Below, in pieces: positions 1 through 8,056 of a stretch of 64,000 nt of DNA. Location: the NCBI GenBank assembly GCA_965225715.1, contig CBDDBK010000003.1, positions 310,001 to 374,000 of the forward strand, given 5' to 3'. The position numbers and the translations under genes were made by a program. Source of the DNA: CBDDBK01 sp965225715 (GTDB lineage Bacteria; Bacteroidota; Bacteroidia; Cytophagales; Flammeovirgaceae). The notes beneath the pieces are model-generated. The model searched no databases, was not told the origin of the DNA, and worked only from the letters and a program-made list of their open reading frames with translations. Within the stretch, counting starts at the first letter, position 1. The number at the start of each line of letters is the position of its first letter.

Positions 1-1
1 A

Positions 2-661
2 ACTGATTCAGAATTTGTGAAAAGCCATTATATTATTATGGTAACTGAAAAAGGTATTATCAAAAAAATTAGTTTAGAAGCTTTTTGTCGTCCTAGAAAC
101 CAAGGTGTTAGAGCTATTATTCTTAAAGAAAATGATAATTTATTGGACATAACTCTAACTAATGGTAAAGCCAGTCTAGTCTTAGCTAGCCATTTTGGAC
201 GAGCTGTTCATTTTGAAGAACAAAATCTTAAACCTTTAGGAAGAACTACTATGGGAGTTATTGGGATGAGACTTATAGTAGGCGATAAAATTATAGGTAT
301 GTCAAGTTTTGATAATAAAGAAGATAGTGTATTTGTCGTTTCTGAAAATGGCTATGGGAAAAGGACTTTATTAAAAGAATATAATACCACAGGAAGAGGA
401 GGAAAGGGTGTAAAAACTTTTAAAGTAACTGAAAAAACAGGACGACTTGTAACATTGCTAAAAGTAACTGAAAACTTCCAGTTACTCATTGCAACCCAAG
501 AAGGAAAAATTATTCGTATGCCTTTAGATATTCGTTCAACAGGCAGAAGTACTCAAGGTGTAAAAATGATAAGACTCCAAGAAGCTGATTCTATTGCTTC
601 TGTTGCTCAACTATATGAAGAAATTGAAGAAAAAGAGAAGGTTGAAATAGTAAATGCTTAA
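2..661 (+). CDS. gyrA: DNA gyrase subunit A, C-terminal part (5' end outside window)
   Basis: This is the C-terminal beta-pinwheel domain of GyrA, which wraps DNA around the gyrase heterotetramer so that the enzyme can add negative supercoils. The reading frame is open from base 2, so the breakage-reunion domain and the catalytic tyrosine lie outside the window; an apparent GTG start at 17 is only an internal codon. The pinwheel blades show the usual words: IIKKISLEAFCRPR, GRAVHFEEQNLKPLGR, and a GyrA-box-like TGRGGKGVKT. The tail ends in an acidic/lysine-rich stretch, as in many GyrA proteins. ParC is the main alternative, but the box and blade spacing favour GyrA. A family B repeat begins 8 bp after the stop. 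Confidence 0.93.
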   Translation, partial: TDSEFVKSHYIIMVTEKGIIKKISLEAFCRPRNQGVRAIILKENDNLLDITLTNGKASLVLASHFGRAVHFEEQNLKPLGRTTMGVIGMRLIVGDKIIGMSSFDNKEDSVFVVSENGYGKRTLLKEYNTTGRGGKGVKTFKVTEKTGRLVTLLKVTENFQLLIATQEGKIIRMPLDIRSTGRSTQGVKMIRLQEADSIASVAQLYEEIEEKEKVEIVNA

Positions 662-668
662 AAGGCAA

Positions 669-790
669 CAGGGCTTTCTTATGAAAAAACAGTCTAATAA
701 CTAATTTATTGATAACAAAAGTTTTATAAAGTATAATTTGAAATTTATACAGAACCTTTAAATTATAAATCTTTTGAAAACCAAGAGGTA
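669..790 (+). repeat. Family B dispersed repeat copy
   Basis: It starts CAGGGCTTTCTTAT and runs through ATTTATTGATAA and AAATTATAAATCTTTTGA. The same words in the same order occur at 29803-29946, and an inverted relative lies at 36240-36329. It fills the first part of the gyrA/tRNA-Lys spacer. The rest of that spacer (about 790-986) is AT-rich and I see nothing coding in it. The right border here is approximate. Confidence 0.6.
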
Positions 791-986
791 AATTAATGTA
801 TTTATTTGTCCTTATATAATTCTTTTAAAAAGGGAAGGTATAAAAAACCTTTTCTTTATTTCAATGACTATAAGAAGAAAAAATATAAAAGTTAAAATAT
901 TTAGAATCTATATTTTTTAATAGCTATTTTTTATCTATCTATTAAAAAAGCATTTAATTTTGAGGAAAATAAAAGATGGATTGAAG

Positions 987-1059
987 TGACCTCACTGGGG
1001 CTCGAACCCAGGACCCTCTCCTTAAAAGGGAGATGCTCTACCAGCTGAGCTATAAGGTC
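987..1059 (-). tRNA. tRNA-Lys (anticodon UUU)
   Basis: On the minus strand the cloverleaf folds cleanly. The acceptor arm GACCTTA pairs with TGAGGTC, the D arm is GCTC...GAGC, the anticodon stem TCTCC/GGAGA encloses loop CTTTTAA with anticodon TTT, and the T arm contains GGTTCGAGCC. The discriminator base is A and the CCA end is not encoded. It points toward gyrA and away from the BatE-like gene. Confidence 0.95.
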
Positions 1060-1108
1060 AAATCGTCCCGCAAATTTAGGTTAAATATTTTAAAAGATTA
1101 AAAAAATA

Positions 1109-1831
1109 ATGAAAAAATTATTGATAATTACCTGCTGTTTTTTTTTGAGTGCGTTTTTATTGGCTCAATCAAATGAAAATGAAAAATATACTCAACTTTT
1201 AGAAAAAGGAGACCAGTATTTTGAAGCCAATAATTTTAAGTTGGCATATTTATGCTACGATAGTATTTTTCAAAAATCTGATTTTTATACAGCTCGTATG
1301 TTGGTTCGAATGGCGAATATTAAACGTCGCCAATATAACGATTTGGCAACTGCATTATATTTATTGAATGTTTGTTATAAAAGGACGAAAGATGAGCAAG
1401 TACTCAAAGAAATTCAAATAATCGCCCAAAAAAATGATTTTCAAGGTTATGAATACAGTGACTTTGATTTTTTTAAAAGCCTGTATAACCGATATAATTA
1501 CCATTTGCTTTCATTGTTAACTTTAATAGGGATTATTGTATTGGTAATAAGACGAAAAAAGGCGAGACGAATCTCCACATTGTTTAGTCTATTAATGTTG
1601 GGTTCCCTTATTTATTTTTTGAATAATTATGATTATGAACCCTTGTATGGCATCACAAACACCGTTTCAGTTAATCTTTACGATATTCCATCACCAGGTG
1701 GACAAAAAGTGTACGAATTAGGCGAAAATAACCGTCTTCAAATCATAGGTCAAGCCGACATTTGGTATAAAGTTTTATGGAATAAAGAAGAAGTATTTAT
1801 TAATAAACATGAAATTAAACTGATAAATTGA
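1109..1831 (+). CDS. TPR and SH3-like domain membrane protein (BatE-like)
   Basis: 240 aa. An N-terminal signal peptide (KKLLIITCCFFLSAFLLAQS) is followed by TPR-like helices (residues about 25-110, including GDQYFEANNFKLAYLCYDSIF). Two hydrophobic segments (about 132-147 and 158-171) follow, then a C-terminal SH3b-like stretch with the pattern 'NTVSVNLYDIPSPGG...V(Y)ELGENNRLQIIG...WYKV'. This order resembles BatE-type proteins of Bacteroidota Bat (aerotolerance) loci. A BatA-like protein is encoded at 17674, but the two are not linked here, so the assignment is by architecture only. It probably sits in the inner membrane with the TPR domain exported. The role of Bat proteins is poorly defined; a generic TPR/SH3 protein is the alternative. 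Confidence 0.6.
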   Translation: MKKLLIITCCFFLSAFLLAQSNENEKYTQLLEKGDQYFEANNFKLAYLCYDSIFQKSDFYTARMLVRMANIKRRQYNDLATALYLLNVCYKRTKDEQVLKEIQIIAQKNDFQGYEYSDFDFFKSLYNRYNYHLLSLLTLIGIIVLVIRRKKARRISTLFSLLMLGSLIYFLNNYDYEPLYGITNTVSVNLYDIPSPGGQKVYELGENNRLQIIGQADIWYKVLWNKEEVFINKHEIKLIN

Positions 1832-1876
1832 CAATGGATTTGGTAATTTTGCAAAAGTTTTAGAAATAAAATTGAT

Positions 1877-1884
1877 TATCTTTG
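1877..1884 (+). promoter_or_regulatory. Possible Bacteroidota promoter -7 element
   Basis: TATCTTTG matches the TAnnTTTG consensus of the Bacteroidota primary sigma factor. A TTTTG lies at 1847-1851, further upstream than the usual spacing, so the -33 match is weak. It would drive the decayed toxin-antitoxin pair about 100 bp downstream. Confidence 0.3.
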
Positions 1885-1980
1885 TATAAATATGGTGCAG
1901 GTATTAAATTTTTTTGATGAAAGCTATCTAACTTATGAGAACATGTAAAGTAAGTAAAAGACACTATACTAATAATAGCT

Positions 1981-2245
1981 GTGAAAGAAACAATAACAAT
2001 AGAATATCCACAATCCTTGGCAAATACTTTAAAGCTTAATGGAAGTGGACTTTGTGTCTGAAATAAAAACAAGTTCAATGGTAAAACTTTTTGAACTTAG
2101 AAAAGTATCTTCGGGTATTGCGGCAAAAGTTTTAGGACTTACAAGGCTTGATTTTTTAGAATTGTTAGCAAGGTATAAGGTATCCCTATTTGGAAAATAC
2201 GATACAAATGATTTAAATAAAGATATAGATATGGCAAATGCTTAA
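1981..2245 (+). pseudogene. UPF0175 family antitoxin, frameshifted
   Basis: Two reading frames join into one UPF0175 protein. Codons from GTG 1981 read VKETITIEYPQSLANTLKL, the family's usual N-terminus, and hit a stop at 2059. The next frame, entered near 2039, continues with EIKTSSMVKLFELRKVSS and GLTRLDFLELLARYKVSLF, the conserved helix-turn-helix-like core, and ends at 2245. A single-base indel near 2035-2045 therefore disrupts the gene. UPF0175 proteins are small DNA-binding antitoxins paired with DUF3368 PIN-like toxins, and the remnant of such a toxin overlaps the 3' end here. If the downstream ATG (2039) is used, a shortened 68-aa protein could still be made. Confidence 0.72.
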
Positions 2246-2354
2246 AGTAGTATCTAATACAACTCCGATTATTTCTTTACTAAAACTTAACAAACTTGAA
2301 ATTCTAAAAAATCTACATTAAAATACTATCTATAGTCCGATAATTAAAATATAA
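2238..2354 (+). pseudogene. DUF3368 (PIN-like) toxin remnant
   Basis: The ATG at 2238 overlaps the antitoxin stop by 8 bases, the usual coupling for UPF0175-DUF3368 pairs. The reading VVSNTTPIISLLKLNKLEIL matches the N-terminus of DUF3368 PIN-domain proteins, in which the early Asp normally seen in 'SDTSPLI' is here Asn. A TAA at 2319-2321 stops it after 27 codons. In the same frame the next codons read NTIYSPIIKI, resembling the family's 'YGEIYIPEAV', and stop again at 2352. The rest of the toxin is gone and a family D repeat follows, so the element may have deleted it. It cannot be a working nuclease. Confidence 0.7.
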
Positions 2355-2425
2355 TAATTTGATTATCAAATATTTAATATTAAAATACCAAGATTTATAA
2401 AAAATTTTGCCACAGACTTAAACTC
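2325..2425 (+). repeat. Family D repeat, partial copy
   Basis: The stretch shares AATATAATA(A/G)TTTGAT(A/T)AT, AAATA.TTAATATTAAAA and GA(G)TTTTATAAAAA.TTTTG with the complete element at 7816-7952. It abuts the broken DUF3368 toxin and ends just before the NifU gene. Terminal inverted repeats are not preserved. Confidence 0.5.
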
Positions 2426-2435
2426 AAAATATTAA

Positions 2436-2675
2436 ATGACTAAACTAACATTAGAGACTAAAGTTTCCAAAGCACTTCAAAAAATACGACCTTACTTGTT
2501 GACTGATGGCGGAGATGTTGTTCTTAAAGATATTACTGATGAGAATATTGCCAGAATAGAACTTCTTGGAGCTTGTCAGACCTGTCCTATGGCTGAAATG
2601 ACAATGCAAGCAGGTGTTAAACAAACTGTTATGGGTGATGTTCCGGAACTTAAAGACATCATCACTATTCATTAA
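2436..2675 (+). CDS. NifU-domain iron-sulfur scaffold protein
   Basis: 79 aa, the length of the stand-alone NifU C-terminal domain (PF01106) found across Bacteroidota. The domain carries a transient [4Fe-4S] cluster and delivers it to target apoproteins in the cytoplasm. The hallmark 'LGACQTCPM' gives the two ligand cysteines C47 and C50 in the CxxC motif, preceded by 'LLTDGGDVVLKDI', also typical. ATG 2436 is the natural start. No partner Suf/Isc genes are adjacent. The TM2 gene converges from the other strand with only 2 bp between the stop codons. Confidence 0.9.
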   Translation: MTKLTLETKVSKALQKIRPYLLTDGGDVVLKDITDENIARIELLGACQTCPMAEMTMQAGVKQTVMGDVPELKDIITIH

Positions 2676-2677
2676 TT

Positions 2678-3640
2678 TTAATTGGGTAAAACATTTGAAA
2701 ACATAAAATCATCTTCTACTTGGCCTACAAAAACCTTAAAGGATTCTTTATTAATCCATTCTATTCGCACAGTTTTTGTTTTGCTACTGTTAAAAAACTC
2801 CCAGCATTTTATTCCTGTAGCTTCACCTTTTGTAGAAATATTAAATAACCAACCTGTTTTAGTATTTTCTCGATAATAGTTTTCTTGAATATAAGTTAGA
2901 CTTTGCGGAGGTTTGCCCTGAGTAATAATGTCGTTTTCTAAAGTTGGATGGAAAATATGAATATTAATCTGATAACAAACAAAGATACTTTGGAAGCCCA
3001 ATTCATTTTTTAAATATAAAGATAAGACCGTATCTTTTTGATTGCTTATTTGAAAAACCCTGTCTATTTCATTAGAGGAATAGTCGTATTGATTCTCGTT
3101 AAGAGTAAGCCAAGTTTCTGTTTTATAGTCTATAAGGTAACCTTTTTTTAAGTTTTCTGGTTTTAAATTGGTAGGTTCATGAAAAATATTCATAGGGCGT
3201 GGCCCACTAGGTTTTTGGTTAACATCAGATTTTTTTTGAGAACTTAAATTAAATTGAAGATTATGTTTTCGTTTTATATAAGAAAATAAATTTAAAGCCA
3301 ACATATCGTTTTGTTTTTCTACCAACATAGGTATACGTAAAAAATTGATAACCCACCAAATACCAACTCCTCCACCTGTTATTAAGAATAAAAATTGCTT
3401 GAACCATTTGCCTAAATAAGCATAGCTAAAACCAAAAAAATGAAAAAAATAAGTTAAAGTATCTTCTTTTTTCATACGTTTATATTCTCTAATATACTCT
3501 CTTTTGATATTTGAAGGTAAAGTCTCTATTAAAGCCTGTAGTTTATGTTTTCCAAAAAATTCCAATCCTGTAAAGTCTACTTTTTTGACAGTTCGTTTGG
3601 AAAACAAATCATTTTTTAGATTTTTTCTAAAAAGTCCCAT
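2678..3640 (-). CDS. TM2 domain-containing protein
   Basis: 320 aa. After a basic N-terminus and a helical stretch (about 35-60, ETLPSNIKREYIREYKRMKK), two transmembrane helices at about 63-105 carry the TM2 pattern: HFFGFSYAYLGKWFKQFLFL followed by GGGVGIWWVINFLRI. The C-terminal 200 residues are soluble, with no family I recognise (WLTLNENQYDYSS, GWLFNISTKGEATG). TM2 domains occur in small membrane proteins of unknown biochemical role, often fused to other modules. The start at 3640 fits the conserved membrane region downstream. The gene stands alone and converges with the NifU gene. Confidence 0.7.
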   Translation of the reverse strand: MGLFRKNLKNDLFSKRTVKKVDFTGLEFFGKHKLQALIETLPSNIKREYIREYKRMKKEDTLTYFFHFFGFSYAYLGKWFKQFLFLITGGGVGIWWVINFLRIPMLVEKQNDMLALNLFSYIKRKHNLQFNLSSQKKSDVNQKPSGPRPMNIFHEPTNLKPENLKKGYLIDYKTETWLTLNENQYDYSSNEIDRVFQISNQKDTVLSLYLKNELGFQSIFVCYQINIHIFHPTLENDIITQGKPPQSLTYIQENYYRENTKTGWLFNISTKGEATGIKCWEFFNSSKTKTVRIEWINKESFKVFVGQVEDDFMFSNVLPN

Positions 3641-3868
3641 AGTATGTTTAGTTATAAAAATTATGAATTATAGAGGATAAACTTAATTATATCAAATTAT
3701 AAATCTCGGAATATTATTTTAATATTATTTTCATGAAAATTAAATTAATTAAATAAAATTTATAAGAATATCAAAAATAATAAATTTATAATTTATTGAT
3801 TATGTTTAGAAATCATTAATTTAAAGGTGGTTTAATTTAATATATTCAGTAGCTCATTTAATTATTAT

Positions 3869-4750
3869 ATGCAAATAATGTTTATAGACGAACAAGGTAT
3901 TTTTGATAGAGTGTCTTATTTACAAACCCGTAGTTTGAAAGGCAAGACAAAACTTGATTTTTTAAGATTAGCCATAAGCATGATAGATTTAACAACCTTA
4001 GAAGGTCAAGATACGCCTTCTAAAGTGAAGCAACTAGCCTTAAAAGGCCGTTTCCCTCATCCAACTCTTTCGGTACCACAAGTTGCTGCGTTATGTGTTT
4101 ATCCAACCTTAGTGAAGATGGCTAAAACATTTTTAAAGAATACAGAAATAAAAGTTGCTTCGGTGGCTACAGGTTTTCCTGCAGGGCAATTGCCTTTTCA
4201 TTTGCGTTTGGCAGAGGTAGAATATGCAATAGAGGAAGGTGCCGATGAAATAGATATGGTTATCAATAGAAATGCTTTCCACAGTGGGAATTATAAAAAA
4301 GTTAGTCAAGAAATAGAAAGCATTAAAATGACTTGTGGAGATGCTGTTCATTTAAAGGTTATTTTAGAAACAGGTGAATTAGGCACATTTGATAAAATTA
4401 GACGAGCTAGTTGGTTAGCTATGGAGGCAGGAGCCGATTTTATAAAAACATCAACAGGTAAAATTTCACCCGCAGCAACCTTAACAACAACTTTAGTAAT
4501 GTTAGAAGCTATCCGAGATTTTTTTGATAAAACAGGTAAAAAAATTGGCATGAAACCCGCAGGAGGTATTTCCACAGCAAAAACAGCCCTTCACTATTTG
4601 GTTTTGGTTAAAGAAACATTGGGTGAAATTTGGTTAACTAAAGATCTTTTCCGTATAGGAGCTAGTCGTCTTTTAAATGATTTGCTTAGACAAGTTGCCA
4701 AACAAGAAACGGGTATCTACCAAAATATTGACTATTTTTCAATTGATTAA
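3869..4750 (+). CDS. deoC: Deoxyribose-phosphate aldolase
   Basis: 293 aa, a class I aldolase that cleaves 2-deoxyribose-5-phosphate to glyceraldehyde-3-phosphate and acetaldehyde in deoxynucleoside catabolism. The Schiff-base lysine is K193 in 'DFIKTSTGK', and the second active-site lysine is K229 in 'IGMKPAGGI'. 'EIDMVINRNAF' near 128 is the usual barrel strand. The protein is longer than the ~220-aa bacterial form, with a ~45-residue N-terminal extension like the longer DeoC subgroup. It has no phosphorylase or kinase neighbours, so the pathway cannot be read from context. Confidence 0.93.
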   Translation: MQIMFIDEQGIFDRVSYLQTRSLKGKTKLDFLRLAISMIDLTTLEGQDTPSKVKQLALKGRFPHPTLSVPQVAALCVYPTLVKMAKTFLKNTEIKVASVATGFPAGQLPFHLRLAEVEYAIEEGADEIDMVINRNAFHSGNYKKVSQEIESIKMTCGDAVHLKVILETGELGTFDKIRRASWLAMEAGADFIKTSTGKISPAATLTTTLVMLEAIRDFFDKTGKKIGMKPAGGISTAKTALHYLVLVKETLGEIWLTKDLFRIGASRLLNDLLRQVAKQETGIYQNIDYFSID

Positions 4751-4890
4751 GCTGTTATTTAGGAAATACCATAAAAATATACTGAGTTTTTTAATTTCAT
4801 TTTGTAAAATTGTAATAGAGTTACTTCACTTGAAAAGAGATTTTGGAGAGTTAACGTATTGATAATAAAAATAAAACTGTCATATAATAT

Positions 4891-5175
4891 TTATTTGACA
4901 ACTTCTATTAAAATCATTTGGCTATCATTTTCTATAAGTCCTAAAGGAGCAACTTCCTTTTTTATACTGTCGTAATTTATCCTTTGTGTATAGCGGTATT
5001 TTAAACTATTATATTGAATACGAATAGCTTCAATGTCATTTTGGATTTCGTTAATTTGGTTAATCGTTTTTTCGGCAGTATATGTATTGGCAATGTAAAT
5101 AATCCCTAAAAAACAGATAAAAATAAAATGAGGAATGTATTTAATACCGAGATGTGGTTTTTTAGACTCGCCCAT
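4891..5175 (-). CDS. FtsL-like cell-division protein
   Basis: 94 aa with one transmembrane helix (about 13-29, YIPHFIFICFLGIIYIANTY) and a periplasmic coiled-coil (KTINQINEIQNDIEAIRIQYNSLKYRY), ending in 'KKEVAPLGLIE'. This matches FtsL-like proteins of Bacteroidota, which bridge the divisome with FtsB/FtsQ-type partners. In this phylum the gene normally sits directly after rsmH and before the PBP gene. Here it is alone between deoC and dnaN, while rsmH lies some 58 kb away at the window's other end. The function is inferred from size, topology and the conserved C-terminal motif. Confidence 0.72.
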   Translation of the reverse strand: MGESKKPHLGIKYIPHFIFICFLGIIYIANTYTAEKTINQINEIQNDIEAIRIQYNSLKYRYTQRINYDSIKKEVAPLGLIENDSQMILIEVVK

Positions 5176-5291
5176 AAACGATACATTAGGGTTTTTAAGC
5201 AGATAATTTACTTTTGAAAAAAGGTTTTTAGAGTTCTTAACTCATTGATTATGAAAATAAGTATTTCTGAGATAATAATAACATCGCTAAC

Positions 5292-5336
5292 TTATTAAAC
5301 TTTCCGGAAGTTTAAAACTTCCGGAAAGTTTAATAA
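5292..5336 (-). terminator. Perfect 22-bp inverted repeat downstream of dnaN
   Basis: Two 22-base arms around one central base form a perfect hairpin, TTATTAAACTTTCCGGAAGT and its complement. Each arm also holds the smaller palindrome TTCCGGAA. It lies 47 bp past the dnaN stop and 116 bp upstream of the FtsL-like start, both on the minus strand, so it could end dnaN transcription. The stem is far stronger than anything else in these AT-rich spacers. Confidence 0.6.
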
Positions 5337-5383
5337 CTACTAATTATTTAAGATAAAAAATTGCTTGAGTCAAAATGAATATT

Positions 5384-6538
5384 TTACTCATCTTCTCGTA
5401 AAATTATGGGCATAATTAACATTAATAATTCTGGACAATCTTCAGAAATCACTATTCCTGCCTTACTTGGATCGCTAAACTTTAAAGTAGCATTTTGACC
5501 GGGAAGTGTCTTAATAATTTCTAATAAAGATTTTGAATTAAAACCTATAGAATATTTATCACCTTCATATTGGCAAGGAATGACTTCATTTGCCTGAGTA
5601 TCAAAATCATCATCGCGGGCAAAAATTGATAATTTTTCCCCTTCAGCAGTTAATTTAATCAAGTGATTGCTTCTACTGGCATAAATAGATGTCATTTTTA
5701 AAGAGCTAATAACTTGGTTTCTTTCAACAATAATATTTTTATCCAAATCAGTAGGAATAACATTCAAATATTTAGGATAATCTTCATCTATAAGTCGTGT
5801 AGTAATATTTACATTTTCTATCTTAAGTCCAATATAACTATCATTAAAACTCAAGGCTATTTCATTTCTATTTTCGGTATCAATAGAATTTAATACTTTA
5901 ATAATTAATTTAACAGCTTTACTCGGTATGATAAGATCACTTTCTTGCTCTATGGCTAAATCTAAGATTTTATAAAGTGCTAAACGGTGTGCATCAGTAG
6001 CCACAAAATGAGTTTCATCTTTTTTAAAGCTAACAAAAATACCATTCATAGAGGGACGCATTTCATCAGTACTGCTAGCAAAAGATGTATAGCGAATTGC
6101 ATCGCTAAGCGTTTCAAAACCAATGGCTATTTTGTTGCTATTTTGATCATTTTCAAGTAAAGGAAATTCAGGAAAATCTTCAGGGTTATCACCAATAATT
6201 TTATAACTTCCTCTGCTAGCGATAATTTTAATATCATATTCTTCTGGATCAACCTCAAAAGTTAAAGGTTGCTCAGGTAAATTCTGTAAAGTGTCTGATA
6301 ATAATTTAGCCGGTAAAGCAAAAGCATTAGGCTTCCCGTCTTGTAATTCAACTTCTGTGTTGAGAGGAATCGTAGTTTTAACAAAAGTTTCAGAATCTGA
6401 ACAAAGTAGTGTCAAGCTATCTTTCTGAACTTGGAAAATAAAAGACGACAAAATAGGAAGCAGGGGATTAGCGTCTATAATAGTCTGAATTTTATTGATA
6501 TTTTTTAGGAGTAAACCTGAAGAAATTGTAATTCTCAT
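5384..6538 (-). CDS. dnaN: DNA polymerase III beta subunit (sliding clamp)
   Basis: 384 aa. The ring-shaped clamp tethers the replicative polymerase to DNA. The three clamp folds are visible: N-terminal 'MRITISSGLLLKNINKIQTI', the middle 'FVATDAHRLALYKI' (the highly conserved ATDxHRLA motif), and the end 'LLMLIMPI', which corresponds to the C-terminal MPM(R/K) region. The length agrees with the family (about 370-380). As is common in Bacteroidota, dnaN is not next to dnaA, so there is no origin signal here. It is monocistronic, followed by the strong hairpin at 5292-5336. Confidence 0.96.
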   Translation of the reverse strand: MRITISSGLLLKNINKIQTIIDANPLLPILSSFIFQVQKDSLTLLCSDSETFVKTTIPLNTEVELQDGKPNAFALPAKLLSDTLQNLPEQPLTFEVDPEEYDIKIIASRGSYKIIGDNPEDFPEFPLLENDQNSNKIAIGFETLSDAIRYTSFASSTDEMRPSMNGIFVSFKKDETHFVATDAHRLALYKILDLAIEQESDLIIPSKAVKLIIKVLNSIDTENRNEIALSFNDSYIGLKIENVNITTRLIDEDYPKYLNVIPTDLDKNIIVERNQVISSLKMTSIYASRSNHLIKLTAEGEKLSIFARDDDFDTQANEVIPCQYEGDKYSIGFNSKSLLEIIKTLPGQNATLKFSDPSKAGIVISEDCPELLMLIMPIILREDE

Positions 6539-7099
6539 GTTATCTTAAATTATTGAATTAAATAAACGGTGAACGACAAATGATAAACTTAATTAAATTA
6601 GGAATTAGGAAATTTAAAACTTTAAATCAATTTGTTAAACTATAAAACCTAAAAATAATATTCCGAAATTAATTAGATTTTATAATCCTACTTTTTTTAC
6701 AATATAGCAATGTTATTATGTATCTCATAAAAATTTATTTTTATTATCGTAGCATGACTTATAATAGAGTCTATTGATTTTAAAATCAGAGTAAAAAAAG
6801 CCAACTGCAAATATAATTTTAAATCGTTTCTATATATAAAATTTATAAGATTAAGTTTATACAATAGTTCAATATTTTTTTATAATTACTTGATCATCAA
6901 ATGGTTAGAACCTTAAAAATTTTTAATTTAACAAATTGATTTTCAGTATTTTATATTTCATTCTTTATACTTCCAAACCATTGGTTTATTATATTTGATT
7001 GTTTTTAGACATTTTAAACTTAAAAGCAAATATTCATTATATTTGCCAAAGTACAAAATTATTATATTTTAAATGTTAAATTTCCTCATACTAAAAACT
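6539..7099. other. 560-bp AT-rich spacer between dnaN and fsa
   Basis: The spacer separates two divergent genes and must hold both promoters. The only clear signal is the TATATTTG at 7038-7045. A short palindrome AAACCA-TT-GGTTT-like word occurs near 6975. I see no open reading frame and no RNA fold I recognise. Confidence 0.4.
7038..7045 (+). promoter_or_regulatory. Promoter -7 element of the aldolase gene
   Basis: TATATTTGCC matches the Bacteroidota -7 consensus TAnnTTTG and lies 55 bp before the chosen ATG at 7100. No clear -33 TTG occurs at the expected distance. Confidence 0.45.
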
Positions 7100-7756
7100 A
7101 TGAATTTTTTTATAGATACTGCAAATATAGATGAAATAAAACAAGCTAATGACTTGGGAATTTTAGATGGAGTTACGACTAACCCTTCCTTAATGGCAAA
7201 GGAAGGAATTACAGGAAAATCCAAAATTTTTGATCATTACAAACGTATTTGTGAAATTGTGGAAGGACCTGTAAGTGCTGAAGTACTTGGTACGGAATAT
7301 AATCAAATGTTAGATGAAGGCAATGAACTTGTTAAGATTCATCCTGATATAGTTGTTAAAATTCCGATGACCATAGACGGTATAAAAGCTATTAATTATT
7401 TTAGCCAACAAAATATTTCTACTAACTGCACATTGGTTTTTTCAGAAGGTCAAGCTATTTTAGCTGCTAAAGCCGGCGCAACTTATATCTCACCTTTTCT
7501 GGGACGTCTTGATGATATTTCTTCAGATGGTTTAGGGCTTATTGAAAAATTGGTAGATATTTATGAAATTCAAGATTATTATACTCAAATATTGGCAGCT
7601 TCTATTAGACATCCTATGCATATTGTAGATTGTGCGCGTCTGGGCGCTCATGTGGTTACTTGTCCTTTAAAAAGCATTTTAGCTCTATTTAATCACCCTC
7701 TTACCAATATAGGACTCCAAAAATTCATCGATGATGCCAAAAAAATGAATTTTTAA
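7100..7756 (+). CDS. Fructose-6-phosphate aldolase / small transaldolase (FSA/TalC family)
   Basis: 218 aa from ATG 7100. This start gives the standard N-terminus 'MNFFIDTANIDEIKQA'; the upstream ATG at 7073 would add nine atypical residues. Family motifs: 'LDGVTTNPSLMAKEG' (15-35), 'VKIPMT', with the Schiff-base lysine, then 'NCTLVFSEGQAILAAKAGATYISPFLGRLDD', the usual barrel strands. Members are either transaldolases of the pentose phosphate pathway or fructose-6-phosphate aldolases, and sequence alone does not decide which. In Bacteroidota the annotation is usually transaldolase. No other pentose-phosphate gene is adjacent. Confidence 0.9.
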   Translation: MNFFIDTANIDEIKQANDLGILDGVTTNPSLMAKEGITGKSKIFDHYKRICEIVEGPVSAEVLGTEYNQMLDEGNELVKIHPDIVVKIPMTIDGIKAINYFSQQNISTNCTLVFSEGQAILAAKAGATYISPFLGRLDDISSDGLGLIEKLVDIYEIQDYYTQILAASIRHPMHIVDCARLGAHVVTCPLKSILALFNHPLTNIGLQKFIDDAKKMNF

Positions 7757-7768
7757 TTATATTTAGGT

Positions 7769-7813
7769 AGAATCACGTCACTTGAAAAAAGGATTTTTTA
7801 TTTAGGGTGACTA
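7769..7813 (+). repeat. Family A repeat fragment
   Basis: The words TCACGTCACTTGAAAAAAGG and GGTGACTAT from the two ends of the 93-bp repeat are joined with the middle missing. It follows the aldolase stop by 12 bp. Confidence 0.45.
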
Positions 7814-7815
7814 TT

Positions 7816-7952
7816 AAGTACAAGATAATAAGTATAAAAAGTTGTTTTTAAAAATTTCATTATCAATAGTTTACATTTAAAATATAATAGTTTGATAATG
7901 AAATACTTAATATTAAAAAACCGAGTTTTATAAAAAGTTTTGTCTTGTACTT
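7816..7952 (+). repeat. Family D element with terminal inverted repeats
   Basis: 137 bp bounded by AAGTACAAGATAA and TTTGTCTTGTACTT, inverted matches of 10 exact bases plus nearby matches. Its interior matches 2325-2425, and its right end (AGTTTTGTCTTGTA) recurs near 20360. It has no coding capacity, so it is MITE-like. Confidence 0.55.
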
Positions 7953-8056
7953 AGAGTATTTATATTAAAAATTTCTTTATTTTTGTTTCCTTATTTTTTT
8001 ATCATTTTAAAAAATTGTTGTTTTATCATTAAATATACTTCATTGTTACCGTAGAT

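Noticed and set aside
1893..1949. 18-codon frame (MVQVLNFFDESYLTYENM) just after a -7 promoter-like word
   Set aside because: Too short to call; it may be part of the leader of the decayed toxin-antitoxin pair.
1860..2078. 72-residue minus-strand frame at the toxin-antitoxin remnant
   Set aside because: It overlaps the recognisable UPF0175 sequence on the other strand and has no family features.
5176..7099. Replication origin near dnaN
   Set aside because: There is no dnaA, no cluster of DnaA boxes, and dnaN is commonly away from the origin in this phylum.
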